Below are positions 37,192-44,849 of a DNA stretch of 64,000 bases, one piece after another; the first letter of the stretch is position 1, and each line of letters starts with the position of its first letter. This DNA is from a virus: positions 34,444 to 98,443 of IMG/VR virus record IMGVR_UViG_3300037264_002228, one strand, 5' to 3'. The notes under the pieces are model-generated. The model saw only the letters and a list, made by a program, of their open reading frames with translations, ran no database searches and was not told the DNA's origin. Made by a program: the position numbers and the translations under genes.

Positions 37192-37535
37192 ATTCTATTG
37201 ATGTTGTTAAGCAAGCATTATCAACAATGAAATTTCAATACAGTGTTCAAGTTGAACCTATTGATCATAATAATGATTATTATATACAAGTACATGGTAT
37301 TAAGCATACGCATAAACTGTGGGGGACACCAACAAAGAAAGAAAGAATTGCAAGAATCGAATTAGATAGTGTGCTTGTGTTTGCGTATGATTACGACATA
37401 AGCTCAATTCCTGGACCGGTTGATGCAGTAGATGGTGCCGAATCGACATTATACTTAGCCGATCCTGATTTTTTTGTTAAGCTAGAAACAGCAATAAATG
37501 GGCATATTGAATGGCTTATTAAACATAAAATTTAA
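37188..37535 (+). CDS. DPxFF-family small protein
   Basis: 115 residues. It has central beta strands (YYIQVHGIKHTHKLWG, DSVLVFAYDYD) and a near-consensus C-terminus LADPDFFVKLETAINGHIEWL, one of the best matches to the family motif. ATGA overlap with mazG. Function unknown. Confidence 0.65.
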   Translation: MNSIDVVKQALSTMKFQYSVQVEPIDHNNDYYIQVHGIKHTHKLWGTPTKKERIARIELDSVLVFAYDYDISSIPGPVDAVDGAESTLYLADPDFFVKLETAINGHIEWLIKHKI

Positions 37536-37549
37536 CAGTAACTAAAATA

Positions 37550-37981
37550 ATGAAAAAGATTATTGTGCCAGTATTGGTAGTCATTTTCGTTATTTTGCTT
37601 GGTTTTGCGTCATATAATCCTCCAGCGCCAGTTTATCGTTCTAGTGACATTGCTGTTGCACTAAATAGCATATATGTTTATCGTGGGATTAAAAGAGTTA
37701 ACATTATACTTACAATATCTGGATATATATCAAAATCTGGACACATAAATTTAAAAAGAGTATATGTTAAATATCAAAAGAATAGTATAAAATGTAGACT
37801 TAATGTTCCACCGATGTCTATACCATATGAGTGGACATATTCTCCAAAAGAATACCAAATTGTTTTAAATGGTGATGTATGGGATTGGAGTAAGCAAGGT
37901 AATACACCATCATATGTAATAATAGAATTAGAACACCAAGGTATAAATATCAAGATTATTAACCAGACTGGATTATGGTAA
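37550..37981 (+). CDS. Membrane-anchored or exported hypothetical protein
   Basis: 143 residues. MKKIIVPVLVVIFVILLGFA at the N-terminus is a signal peptide or membrane anchor, with no lipobox cysteine. The remainder is beta-rich (KRVNIILTISGYISKSGHIN) with a WDWSKQGN segment, suggesting a periplasmic or surface domain. It overlaps the next gene start. No family recognised. Confidence 0.6.
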   Translation: MKKIIVPVLVVIFVILLGFASYNPPAPVYRSSDIAVALNSIYVYRGIKRVNIILTISGYISKSGHINLKRVYVKYQKNSIKCRLNVPPMSIPYEWTYSPKEYQIVLNGDVWDWSKQGNTPSYVIIELEHQGINIKIINQTGLW

Positions 37982-38496
37982 AAAAGAAATCTGCTGCTGC
38001 TGCTGCTGCCAGAAAAAGTGCAATTAAGAAATTATATAAACAACCTCGTCCAAGTTGGCATAAAAAACTATTGCCATACTTTGACGAAGGATGGTATCCA
38101 TATCCGTCATGTCAAGATGGGTGGAAGAAGATAATTTTTGATGCTGTTGTCAAGATAGATAAACTTAATGTGCCTTGGTCTATTGGACAAATTAAAGAAA
38201 AATTTGGCACTCTCAGGTTTTATGCTGACATAGATATGATGTCTGAATTATGGCGTCAAAAAGTTTCAAAGCCAGGATATAAACTAACAAAATACGATAA
38301 GAAGATGTTCAATTTTTATCAGATGTCTTCTGAAGAACGAATTAAAATCGGTGGCCAATTTCATGATATATTAAGAGAGGCCGAGCATAAATCAGAAGTA
38401 ACATGTGAAGATTGTGGTAAGAGCGGCAAAATGCGAAATATGTCATGGGTTCGTACATTATGTGATAAATGTTATAAGAGGCATATGTATGGTTAA
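37975..38496 (+). CDS. Zinc-ribbon protein with IKEKFGTLRFY motif
   Basis: 173 residues. A short Ala repeat near the N-terminus (KKKSAAAAAARKS) is followed by WYPYPSCQDGW and IGQIKEKFGTLRFYAD. Then comes a C-terminal zinc ribbon, CEDCGKSGKMRN...TLCDKC. The 'IKEKFG.LRFY ... C.dCG ... LC..C' combination is common in uncharacterised phage and bacterial proteins; function unknown. It overlaps the next gene. Confidence 0.65.
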   Translation: MVKKKSAAAAAARKSAIKKLYKQPRPSWHKKLLPYFDEGWYPYPSCQDGWKKIIFDAVVKIDKLNVPWSIGQIKEKFGTLRFYADIDMMSELWRQKVSKPGYKLTKYDKKMFNFYQMSSEERIKIGGQFHDILREAEHKSEVTCEDCGKSGKMRNMSWVRTLCDKCYKRHMYG

Positions 38497-38653
38497 AAAA
38501 TGTTCAGTTTGTGGTAATGACATTAGTGAAGCAAGACTAGAGGCATTGCCAGATACTACAATGTGTGTTGTTTGTGCATCTAAAAAAGATCAACCAATGC
38601 GTACGGCGACATTAAAACCAGATCCAGATGCACCTCATCCTAGGGGATGGTAA
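38489..38653 (+). CDS. Small DksA/TraR-type zinc-finger protein
   Basis: 54 residues from ATG 38489, overlapping the previous stop. It begins KKCSVCGNDISEARLEALPDT and continues MCVVCAS, the four-Cys zinc finger with the 'I...RLEAlP....C..C' signature of DksA/TraR proteins. DksA-like proteins bind the RNA polymerase secondary channel. This one lacks the long coiled coil, so it may be only a structural finger. Confidence 0.65.
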   Translation: MVKKCSVCGNDISEARLEALPDTTMCVVCASKKDQPMRTATLKPDPDAPHPRGW

Positions 38654-38680
38654 TGACGTATGTAAATCTGAGGAGATAAA

Positions 38681-40450
38681 ATGTCTACTGAACAAGAAGC
38701 ATTAGCAGTCGCAGAAGCGGCAAGAGAAAAGAATTGGAAACAATCATTTTTAAAAGAATTGTTTCTCGGCTCGTTCAAATTTGACATGATAAGTCCGTTT
38801 CCGTCTAAGCCAGAAACTGCTGAATTCACTAGATTTTTTAATGGTTTTAAAAAGTTTTTATATACAAAAGTTAATCCTGCAGAAATTGATAAGACAGGAG
38901 AATATCCAACTGATGTTATTGACGGATTGCGTAAACTTGGCGCATTTGGTATGAAAATCCCTAAAGAATACGGTGGATTAGGATTTAACCAAGTTGAATA
39001 TGATACTATAATGAAGTTATTGGGCAGTTATGATGCTAATCTTACTGCTTTATTATCTGCACATCAGTCGATTGGAGCGCCTCAGCCTCTTAAGATGTTT
39101 GGTACAGAAGAACAGAAACAGAAATATTTGCCACGTTTAGCTGCTGGTTCAATATCTGCTTTTGCTTTAACCGAACCAGAAGTTGGTTCTGACCCATCAA
39201 GCATGAAATCATTAGTTGAGCGCACAAACGATGGATACACATTAAATGGCAAAAAATTGTGGTGCACGAATGCAACACTAGCAGACATGATAATAGTAAT
39301 GGCTAAGCATAGCGATACTGGCAAGATTAGTGCATTTGTTGTTGAAATGAATTCTCCCGGCGTTGTTATCGAACATCGTTGTAGATTTATGGGCTTAAGA
39401 GCATTAAGTAATGCACAGCTTAGTTTCACTAATGTCTTCATACCACGAGAGAATTTAGTAGGCAATGAGGGTCAAGGGTTAAAAATCGCACTAGCAACTC
39501 TCAATACTGGGCGTTTAGCAATACCAGCCGGTGCCGCTGGTGCGGTTAAAAAATGCTTAGAATTTGTACGCCGTTGGGCCAATAATAGAGTTCAATGGGG
39601 TCAATCAATTGGTAAGCATGAAGCTGTGTCTCATATGATAACTGACATTGCTTCGCACGCTTTTGCAATGGATGCTGTTGCCGACCTTGGTAGCAATCTG
39701 GCATGTGACAAAAACAGAGACATTAGATTAGAAGCCGCTGCAGCGAAAGAATTCAATACCTTTTATGGGTGGAAAATTATAGATGACACAATGCAAATAC
39801 GTGGTGGGCGCGGATATGAAACCGAAACATCATTAGAAGAACGTGGTGAATTGCCGATGCCAGTAGAACGTATGATGCGAGATTTCAGAATCAATAAAAT
39901 ATTTGAAGGTTCCAGCGAAATAATGCATCTTATGATAGCACGAGAGGCTGTTGATAAGCATATGCAGGTAGCTGGCGACTTACTTAATAAAAAATCATCT
40001 GTTTGGAGTAAAATTAAATCGATTTTTAAAATGGCTGCTTTCTATACTATTTGGTATCCATCAAAATGGATCGGATGGAGTCATTGGCCAAAGTTTTCTA
40101 AATTTGGCAAATTAAGTAAGCATCTTAAATTTATAGACAAGAATTCTAGAAAATTAGCTAGATCAATTTTTTATGGTATGTTATTAAATGGTCCGAAGTT
40201 GCAGTATAAACAAGCTTTTCTGTTTAGAATTGTAGATATTGCGTTAGATCTGTATGCTATGAGTGCGTCACTATCTAGAGCAGAATCAATACACACGAAT
40301 GAGGCCAATGAATTAGCTGAAGCTTTTTGCAGAACAGCTGAGCAACGTATTAAATTGAGATTCAAAGCGTTGTGGTTCAATGACGATGAGAAGAAGCGTA
40401 AAGTTGCTTTAAAAGTATTAGAAGGTAAACACATATGGATGGAGAAGTAG
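38681..40450 (+). CDS. Acyl-CoA dehydrogenase-like flavoprotein
   Basis: 589 residues. The whole acyl-CoA dehydrogenase fold is present: N-terminal helical domain, FALTEPEVGSDPSSMKS (substrate/FAD loop, about residues 155-170), a beta domain with LNGKKLWCTNATLADM, and the C-terminal helical domain with QIRGGRGYE. The catalytic Glu is in NKIFEGSSEIMHLMIARE, near residue 407. About 160 further residues follow, as in very-long-chain or ACAD9-type enzymes. The reaction is alpha,beta-oxidation of an acyl-CoA. GAGGAG lies at a good distance before the ATG, and base composition matches neighbours, so it is an established phage gene. Very unusual in a phage; substrate unknown. Confidence 0.88.
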   Translation: MSTEQEALAVAEAAREKNWKQSFLKELFLGSFKFDMISPFPSKPETAEFTRFFNGFKKFLYTKVNPAEIDKTGEYPTDVIDGLRKLGAFGMKIPKEYGGLGFNQVEYDTIMKLLGSYDANLTALLSAHQSIGAPQPLKMFGTEEQKQKYLPRLAAGSISAFALTEPEVGSDPSSMKSLVERTNDGYTLNGKKLWCTNATLADMIIVMAKHSDTGKISAFVVEMNSPGVVIEHRCRFMGLRALSNAQLSFTNVFIPRENLVGNEGQGLKIALATLNTGRLAIPAGAAGAVKKCLEFVRRWANNRVQWGQSIGKHEAVSHMITDIASHAFAMDAVADLGSNLACDKNRDIRLEAAAAKEFNTFYGWKIIDDTMQIRGGRGYETETSLEERGELPMPVERMMRDFRINKIFEGSSEIMHLMIAREAVDKHMQVAGDLLNKKSSVWSKIKSIFKMAAFYTIWYPSKWIGWSHWPKFSKFGKLSKHLKFIDKNSRKLARSIFYGMLLNGPKLQYKQAFLFRIVDIALDLYAMSASLSRAESIHTNEANELAEAFCRTAEQRIKLRFKALWFNDDEKKRKVALKVLEGKHIWMEK

Positions 40451-40962
40451 GTCAACTATTGTGTGAATCGCGTAGTGGTCAAAGGCTATTCATGATTGAA
40501 GCTAGCATTTTTGATAAAGCCGAACAATGGTATACACACGGTGGTTTAGCTACTTTTTCATCAATAAAACCACTTAAATCGTTTTTTATTGATGGTGGTG
40601 GTGCTATCATGTTAAATGAGCCAACTGTTACAATTGCAGCAAATAATGTTAATATTTCAACATTTAAGAGACACGTTCCATACATATTGGAAATGTTGAT
40701 GAATTTGGAAGAATCTAAAGTACAAGATTGTGTAGTATTTAGTGGTGGTATCCATATTTATATCATATCTGTTGTAACAAAAGCATTACTGGTTGATGAA
40801 TTGCGGCGTATATATGACGTCAGCAAGCATGAAATTAGAGAATTAGAAGATAATATTTATAATGGTCTAGAGCAATCGGGTATTTTATATCTTGGTAAAT
40901 GTAGTTGTTTATCTGGTAAATTATATAAAGAATGTTGTGGTACTAGCCACTTGATGGAGTAA
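40435..40962 (+). CDS. Hypothetical protein with C-terminal SEC-C-type motif
   Basis: 175 residues. The body is unrecognised. The C-terminus CSCLSGKLYKECCG matches the SEC-C zinc-binding consensus (CxCxSGxxYxxCC). Start overlaps the acyl-CoA dehydrogenase gene by 16 bases; an internal ATG at 40492 is the alternative. It lies between that gene and dCMP deaminase. Confidence 0.6.
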   Translation: MDGEVGQLLCESRSGQRLFMIEASIFDKAEQWYTHGGLATFSSIKPLKSFFIDGGGAIMLNEPTVTIAANNVNISTFKRHVPYILEMLMNLEESKVQDCVVFSGGIHIYIISVVTKALLVDELRRIYDVSKHEIRELEDNIYNGLEQSGILYLGKCSCLSGKLYKECCGTSHLME

Positions 40963-40964
40963 TT

Positions 40965-41462
40965 ATGGATTGGCACCAATACTTTATGAGTTTGGCTTAT
41001 TTTGTAGCTATGAAGAGTAAAGATAAAAGCACTAAAATTGGTGCTGTTATTGTTGGACCAAATCATGATATTATATCTACTGGATACAATGGTTTACCAC
41101 GCGGCGTTAATGATGATTTAGATGAGCGACAAGAACGCCCGTTAAAATATTCACTTTTTGAACATGGTGAACGTAATGCTTTGTATAATGCAACCAGAAA
41201 TGGTATACCAGATAACTGTATAATATACACTCAAGGTTTACCTTGTGTTGATTGTGCGCGTGGAATCATTCAAAGTAGAATAAAAACAGTAATTTATCAT
41301 GTGCCATTTGACGCTGACAATTCATTACGTCCACAATGGGTAGAATCATGTAAATTGTCAGAAATGTTATTTAAAGAAAGCAATGTAGAGGTTATTGGAT
41401 ATAATGGTCCACTTATTGCTAATATTGTTGGCCTTAGGGGCGGAAAGATATTGACGTTATGA
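40965..41462 (+). CDS. dCMP deaminase
   Basis: 165 residues. Cytidine/deoxycytidylate deaminase fold: STKIGAVIVGPNHDIISTGYNGLPRG, zinc-binding HGE in FEHGERNALYN (about residue 66), and PCVDCARGII supplying the two Cys ligands. The enzyme makes dUMP from dCMP for thymidylate synthesis. HGE rather than HAE is a conservative variant. It overlaps the next gene by four bases. It may work with the UPF0200-type kinase at 32911. Confidence 0.85.
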   Translation: MDWHQYFMSLAYFVAMKSKDKSTKIGAVIVGPNHDIISTGYNGLPRGVNDDLDERQERPLKYSLFEHGERNALYNATRNGIPDNCIIYTQGLPCVDCARGIIQSRIKTVIYHVPFDADNSLRPQWVESCKLSEMLFKESNVEVIGYNGPLIANIVGLRGGKILTL

Positions 41463-41719
41463 CTATCATGCAATTACGAGAAAAACTTGATATATTACTA
41501 GATGGTCAATGTGGGTATTTATTGAATCCTAGCAACGGCAACGGATGGTCTGCACAAGTAATGTATAACGATAAATATGTGGTAGTTGAGCGGACAATTG
41601 AGAATGGATATATTTTATATTTCGAAGGTCAAAAATGCTGTATTACAGATGAATCTGTTATAGCGAACAAAGTAGTTGAAATGCTAACGAATTATGGAAC
41701 TTCTAGATATCTTGATTAA
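41459..41719 (+). CDS. Small protein, divergent DPxFF family
   Basis: 86 residues. N-terminal helix (TIMQLREKLDILLDGQ), central strands (MYNDKYVVVERTIENGYILYF) and a degenerate C-terminus (CITDESVIANKVVEML) fit the size and layout of the DPxFF family, but the FF pair is missing. Overlaps both neighbours. Function unknown. Confidence 0.5.
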   Translation: MTIMQLREKLDILLDGQCGYLLNPSNGNGWSAQVMYNDKYVVVERTIENGYILYFEGQKCCITDESVIANKVVEMLTNYGTSRYLD

Positions 41720-41972
41720 ATGGATAAATGAATATGATACTAGTCAATTTTGGTTCATAGAAAATGATGTCATTTGTTGCTGGCCAACAGGATGGGAACG
41801 TCCAGTTGCTGTATTTGTGATTGATGGATATATTATAAAATCTTTAGAATTAGGCGTAGTAATAAGAAATAATCTAAAAGAAGAATATTCAGTCTATGAC
41901 CCGAACTTTTTTCAGGATTTACAACATTCTTTGATGATACATAAAGCAGCATACACTAGAATAATATTATGA
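41694..41972 (+). CDS. DPxFF-family small protein
   Basis: 92 residues. A compact example of the family: MELLDILIKWINEYDTSQFW, strands with VICCWPTGWERPVAVFVI, then VYDPNFFQDLQHSL. The N-terminal 'W....tsqFW' resembles the protein at 43937 (W..DRNTSKFW), showing the two are close paralogs. Overlaps both flanking genes. Confidence 0.65.
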   Translation: MELLDILIKWINEYDTSQFWFIENDVICCWPTGWERPVAVFVIDGYIIKSLELGVVIRNNLKEEYSVYDPNFFQDLQHSLMIHKAAYTRIIL

Positions 41973-42745
41973 ATAAATTGTTATTTATTGGTGGCCCATG
42001 TGTCATAGAATCAGAACAACATGCTATGAGGCATGCATCAGCCATAAAAGATATATGTACAAAATTAGACATAGATTTTATTTATAAAAGTTCCTATGAT
42101 AAAGCTAATAGGACGTCTGGCGAAACTTATCGAGGCCCAGGTTTAATTGATGGTTTATACATATTGAATAAAATTAAACATGAAATTGGCGTTAAGATAT
42201 TGACTGATGTCCATTCTGTTGATGAAGTGAAGTCTGCTGCGGTTGTAGTTGACGTGCTTCAAATTCCAGCATTGTTATGTCGTCAGACAGATTTAGTATT
42301 GGCTGCTTCGAGTACTCACAAAATAGTAAACATCAAAAAGGGCCAATTCATGGACCCATTGGCTATGAGGCATATATTAAAGAAAGCCTTATCAACTGGT
42401 AATAATAATATATGGTTATGTGAGCGTGGTACTACGTTTGGTTATAATAATTTAGTAGTTGATATGCGTTCAATACCAATAATGAAATCTTTTGGTTGCA
42501 AAGTAATAATGGATGCTGGACATGCAGTGCAACAGCCCGGTGGTCTTGGTAATGCATCCGGTGGGATGCGAGATATGATTCCGACGATGGCTCGTTGTGG
42601 TATCGCGGCTGGTGCTGATGGGTTGTTTATTGAAGTCCATGAAAATCCAGATGCTGGCCTAAGTGATGGACCGAATATGCTTAGATTAGATGATCTTGAA
42701 TCATTACTACGCCAAGCAAAAGAAATGAAAAATTTGCTCCTGTAG
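41969..42745 (+). CDS. kdsA: 3-deoxy-D-manno-octulosonate 8-phosphate synthase
   Basis: 258 residues. Condenses phosphoenolpyruvate with arabinose 5-phosphate to KDO-8-phosphate for lipopolysaccharide inner core. Conserved segments are in order: GGPCVIESE, YKSSYDKANRTS, TDVHSVDEV, QIPALLCRQTDL, NIKKGQFMDP, CERGTTFGYNNLVVDMRS, DAGHAVQQPGG, and IEVHENPDAGLSDGPNM. Length is slightly under the usual 280. Its last three codons and TAG stop lie inside an amber-suppressor tRNA gene. The arabinose-5-phosphate isomerase that makes its substrate is encoded at 53995; kdsB and kdsC are not in the window. Confidence 0.92.
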   Translation: MNKLLFIGGPCVIESEQHAMRHASAIKDICTKLDIDFIYKSSYDKANRTSGETYRGPGLIDGLYILNKIKHEIGVKILTDVHSVDEVKSAAVVVDVLQIPALLCRQTDLVLAASSTHKIVNIKKGQFMDPLAMRHILKKALSTGNNNIWLCERGTTFGYNNLVVDMRSIPIMKSFGCKVIMDAGHAVQQPGGLGNASGGMRDMIPTMARCGIAAGADGLFIEVHENPDAGLSDGPNMLRLDDLESLLRQAKEMKNLLL

Positions 42746-42809
42746 CCTATCGGTGAGGCAGGGATCTCTAAAATCTCATAGGTGAGTTCGACTCTCATCA
42801 GGAGCGCCA
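42736..42809 (+). tRNA. Amber suppressor tRNA (anticodon CUA)
   Basis: A complete cloverleaf can be drawn: acceptor GCTCCTG/CAGGAGC, D stem GCCT/AGGC, anticodon stem GGGAT/ATCTC with loop CTCTAAA, and T stem GTGAG/CTCAT with loop TTCGACT. The discriminator is G and CCA is encoded. The anticodon is CTA (42768-42770), which reads UAG. The gene overlaps the 3' end of kdsA, whose own TAG stop lies in it. Amino-acid identity is not assignable by eye; discriminator G would fit Gln, Asn or others. Confidence 0.88.
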
Positions 42810-42814
42810 ATTTT

Positions 42815-43102
42815 ATGACGATATTATCAATAATCACTGTAGTATTTGCTACAGTGTTTATAGCATATTTCTTAATAAGTTGGGCAGATAGTAGACCTTG
42901 TTCTTATTGCAGCAACATGAGAGATCAACTAAAAGAAAGAATGCCACATTGTGATGGATGCGACAACATTGCAGATGTATATTATTGTACCACCTGTATT
43001 AAGAAGTTATTTAAAAAGCGCACACCTAGAATACGTAAATTTCTACAATTATTGCGTAGTATTAAAAAAATAAGACGTAGTGATGACGAGAAAAATATAT
43101 AA
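42815..43102 (+). CDS. Membrane-anchored Cys-pair protein
   Basis: 95 residues from ATG 42815, six bases after the tRNA. The N-terminus (LSIITVVFATVFIAYFLIS) is a transmembrane helix. It is followed by PCSYCSNM, HCDGCDN and YCTTCIK Cys pairs, then a basic tail. It is in the same frame as kdsA with two TAG codons between them, so amber suppression could yield a KdsA fusion. Function unknown. Confidence 0.6.
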   Translation: MTILSIITVVFATVFIAYFLISWADSRPCSYCSNMRDQLKERMPHCDGCDNIADVYYCTTCIKKLFKKRTPRIRKFLQLLRSIKKIRRSDDEKNI

Positions 43103-43115
43103 TATGGAGGCAATT

Positions 43116-43472
43116 ATGACATAGGGTACACATTTTTACGTGGTGGTAAGGGCAGATCTATCTATTCCTCAACAGCTTTGTCAAGCTGTTCACGCCGCTC
43201 ATGAATCGGGCATCCGGTTCGGCAACCCAAACGATATTTCATCAGTTGTTGTTTGTAGTGTCCCTGATGAAACCAGTCTATTATTAGAACAAGAAAAGGT
43301 TGAATCTAAAGGTATAAAGACTATACTATTTAGAGAACCGGACATAAACAACCAAGCTACAGCATTTGCTACAGAGTTAATCCCTAGCAATTATCGTAAG
43401 GTGTTTTCTAAGCTTGTTTTATGGAAAGGAAATGATTATGTTAGAAACAAGGAGGAATGTTATGGATCCTAA
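43116..43472 (+). CDS. Peptidyl-tRNA hydrolase, Pth2 type, with in-frame UAG at codon 3
   Basis: A strong GGAGG (43106-43110) is followed at the right distance by ATG 43116, then ACA, then TAG (43122-43124). The open frame then continues GTHFYVVVRADLSIPQQLC, the first strand and active-site region of Pth2. FREPDINNQATAFATEL is the conserved C-terminal signature. Without suppression the only start is GTG at 43140, which has no ribosome site and removes part of strand 1. Pth2 frees tRNA from stalled peptidyl-tRNA. With the CUA tRNA gene about 300 bases upstream, UAG decoding here is likely but unproven. Confidence 0.78.
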
Positions 43473-43773
43473 GATTTTTAAATTGAAGGAACACATTAAG
43501 AAGCTGGCTTCGGAACAGAAGCTTCTTAAAATGGCTCGTAAGACAAAATTGCCAAAAGATAAGTGGGAAGATATTAGAATATCTTTAGGTAAGAGTAAAG
43601 ATTGGACGCCAATATACGCTGCATGTGAAGCATATGTAAATACTATTCGTATTACAGCGTGTCTAAATTTGTATCATGAATTACGTGGAAGCGAATTTAG
43701 ACATAATGCCAATATTGATGAGTATTATTATAGCAAATGTTTAAAAGAAGAACGAGATTTATTGAATAAGTAA
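43462..43773 (+). CDS. Small helical hypothetical protein
   Basis: 103 residues from ATG 43462, six bases after a GGAGG that lies within the Pth2 gene's last codons. It has KLKEHIKKLASEQKLLKMARK and an N-terminal Lys-rich helix. Then comes a helical region with a central YVNTIRITACLNLYHELRG. This pattern occurs in unassigned phage proteins. It is followed by a structured non-coding element. Confidence 0.6.
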   Translation: MDPKIFKLKEHIKKLASEQKLLKMARKTKLPKDKWEDIRISLGKSKDWTPIYAACEAYVNTIRITACLNLYHELRGSEFRHNANIDEYYYSKCLKEERDLLNK

Positions 43774-43775
43774 CT

Positions 43776-43920
43776 ATAAGCCGAGATTACCATAAGGCAC
43801 AGCCAGGGACCGCAGGCCGCACCAATAGCTGACGATTGATAGTGGGTTATTGGTCATAGTGCTGGCGATGGTGAACCATTGTCAGGTTCGTATATCAATT
43901 TATGGTAATTCTCGGCTTAT
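43776..43920 (+). ncRNA. Candidate structured RNA or complex terminator (145 bases)
   Basis: A 20-base-pair stem with one bulged base closes the element (43776-43795 with 43900-43920). Inside are GCCAG/CTGGC and CCAATA/TATTGG pairings plus a short ATGGT/ACCAT hairpin. There is no coding frame of note inside. It lies between a stop codon and a GTATTTAA promoter, so it may end upstream transcripts or be a separate RNA. No known class was recognised. Confidence 0.5.
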
Positions 43921-43923
43921 TGT

Positions 43924-43931
43924 GTATTTAA
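43924..43931 (+). promoter_or_regulatory. Putative late promoter element GTATTTAA, leaderless arrangement
   Basis: GTATTTAA ends five bases before ATG 43937 with no ribosome-binding site between, and directly follows the structured element at 43776-43920. Confidence 0.6.
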
Positions 43932-43936
43932 AGCAT

Positions 43937-44278
43937 ATGCAACCTAATGCAGTTGATCTTATACTGATGTGGCTAGAAGATAGAAATACGAGTAAATTTT
44001 GGACCATAAATCAAAAACGATCAACAGATTATGATACAATTTACATGGTCAGGGAAATAGAATACAAAACTCCAGCAATTAATGACTCTCCACTAAAGAT
44101 TGCAGTGAATATAACATTACCACACAATATTGAAATATGGTCTGTAAAATTACATGATGCATATTTTTTCGATAAGTTACAAAACATGATTAATAGTACT
44201 ATATCGGTGGAATTTAGTGATTTGCATAGAAAAATAACATCTAATAATTTAAGTTTAAGAGGTATGTATGTCGAATAA
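43937..44278 (+). CDS. DPxFF-family small protein
   Basis: 113 residues from ATG 43937; a longer frame from 43850 would run through the structured RNA and promoter. Family features: AVDLILMWLEDRNTSKFWTI, strands around ISLTMV-like positions, and LHDAYFFDKLQNMINS near residue 75. It is closely similar in its N-terminus to the 41694 protein. Overlaps pncA by 11 bases, so it heads the NAD gene operon. Confidence 0.65.
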   Translation: MQPNAVDLILMWLEDRNTSKFWTINQKRSTDYDTIYMVREIEYKTPAINDSPLKIAVNITLPHNIEIWSVKLHDAYFFDKLQNMINSTISVEFSDLHRKITSNNLSLRGMYVE

Positions 44279-44849
44279 AGCTTTGATAATCGTTGATGTT
44301 CAGAATGATTTTTGTTCTGGTGGGTCGCTTGCCGTACCAAATGGTGATGATGTTGTTAATCCTATAAATAATCTTATTAATTTTGGTCGCCAAAATGGAT
44401 GGCAAATATTCGTATCACGCGATTGGCACCCACCAGTCACTACACATTTCAAAGATTATGGTGGCATATGGCCAGTACATTGTGTTGCCGAATCAATAGG
44501 CGCACAATTTCATAAAGATTTAGATATATCGAATGCTACTATAATATCAAAGGGCATGGGTAATAATGATGATTTTTCGGCCTTCAATGGAGTAACTGAT
44601 CGGCAATATCCATTGAGTTATGCGCTACAATCTAAAAACATAAGCGAGTTATTCATATGTGGATTGGCCACTGATTATTGTGTTAAAGAAACTGTTTTAT
44701 CGGCTTGCCGTCTGAGGTTTGTTACTAATTTTTTAATTGATGCTTCTAGAGCAGTCAATATAAATCCAAATGATGAGAAGGATGCAATTGAGGCCATGAA
44801 AAAACTTGGGACTAGGATCATAACTACAAATGAGGCAATGAATGGCTAA
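44268..44849 (+). CDS. pncA: Nicotinamidase
   Basis: 193 residues. Deamidates nicotinamide to nicotinate. The isochorismatase-like fold has the catalytic Asp in LIIVDVQNDFCSGGSL, zinc ligands in SRDWHPPVTTHF, the Lys in IISKGM, and the nucleophilic Cys in CGLATDYCVKET (about residue 138). All key residues are present, so it should be active. Its last eight bases overlap pncB, so the two are translated as a pair. Confidence 0.92.
   Translation: MSNKALIIVDVQNDFCSGGSLAVPNGDDVVNPINNLINFGRQNGWQIFVSRDWHPPVTTHFKDYGGIWPVHCVAESIGAQFHKDLDISNATIISKGMGNNDDFSAFNGVTDRQYPLSYALQSKNISELFICGLATDYCVKETVLSACRLRFVTNFLIDASRAVNINPNDEKDAIEAMKKLGTRIITTNEAMNG

Noticed and set aside
43776-43920. Hammerhead ribozyme, suggested by CTGACGA inside the structured element
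   Set aside because: The required GAAA after stem II and a cleavage-site geometry are missing.
43850-43936. Longer N-terminus for the DPxFF gene at 43937
   Set aside because: It would be translated through the closing stem and the GTATTTAA element; paralogs begin at the equivalent of 43937.
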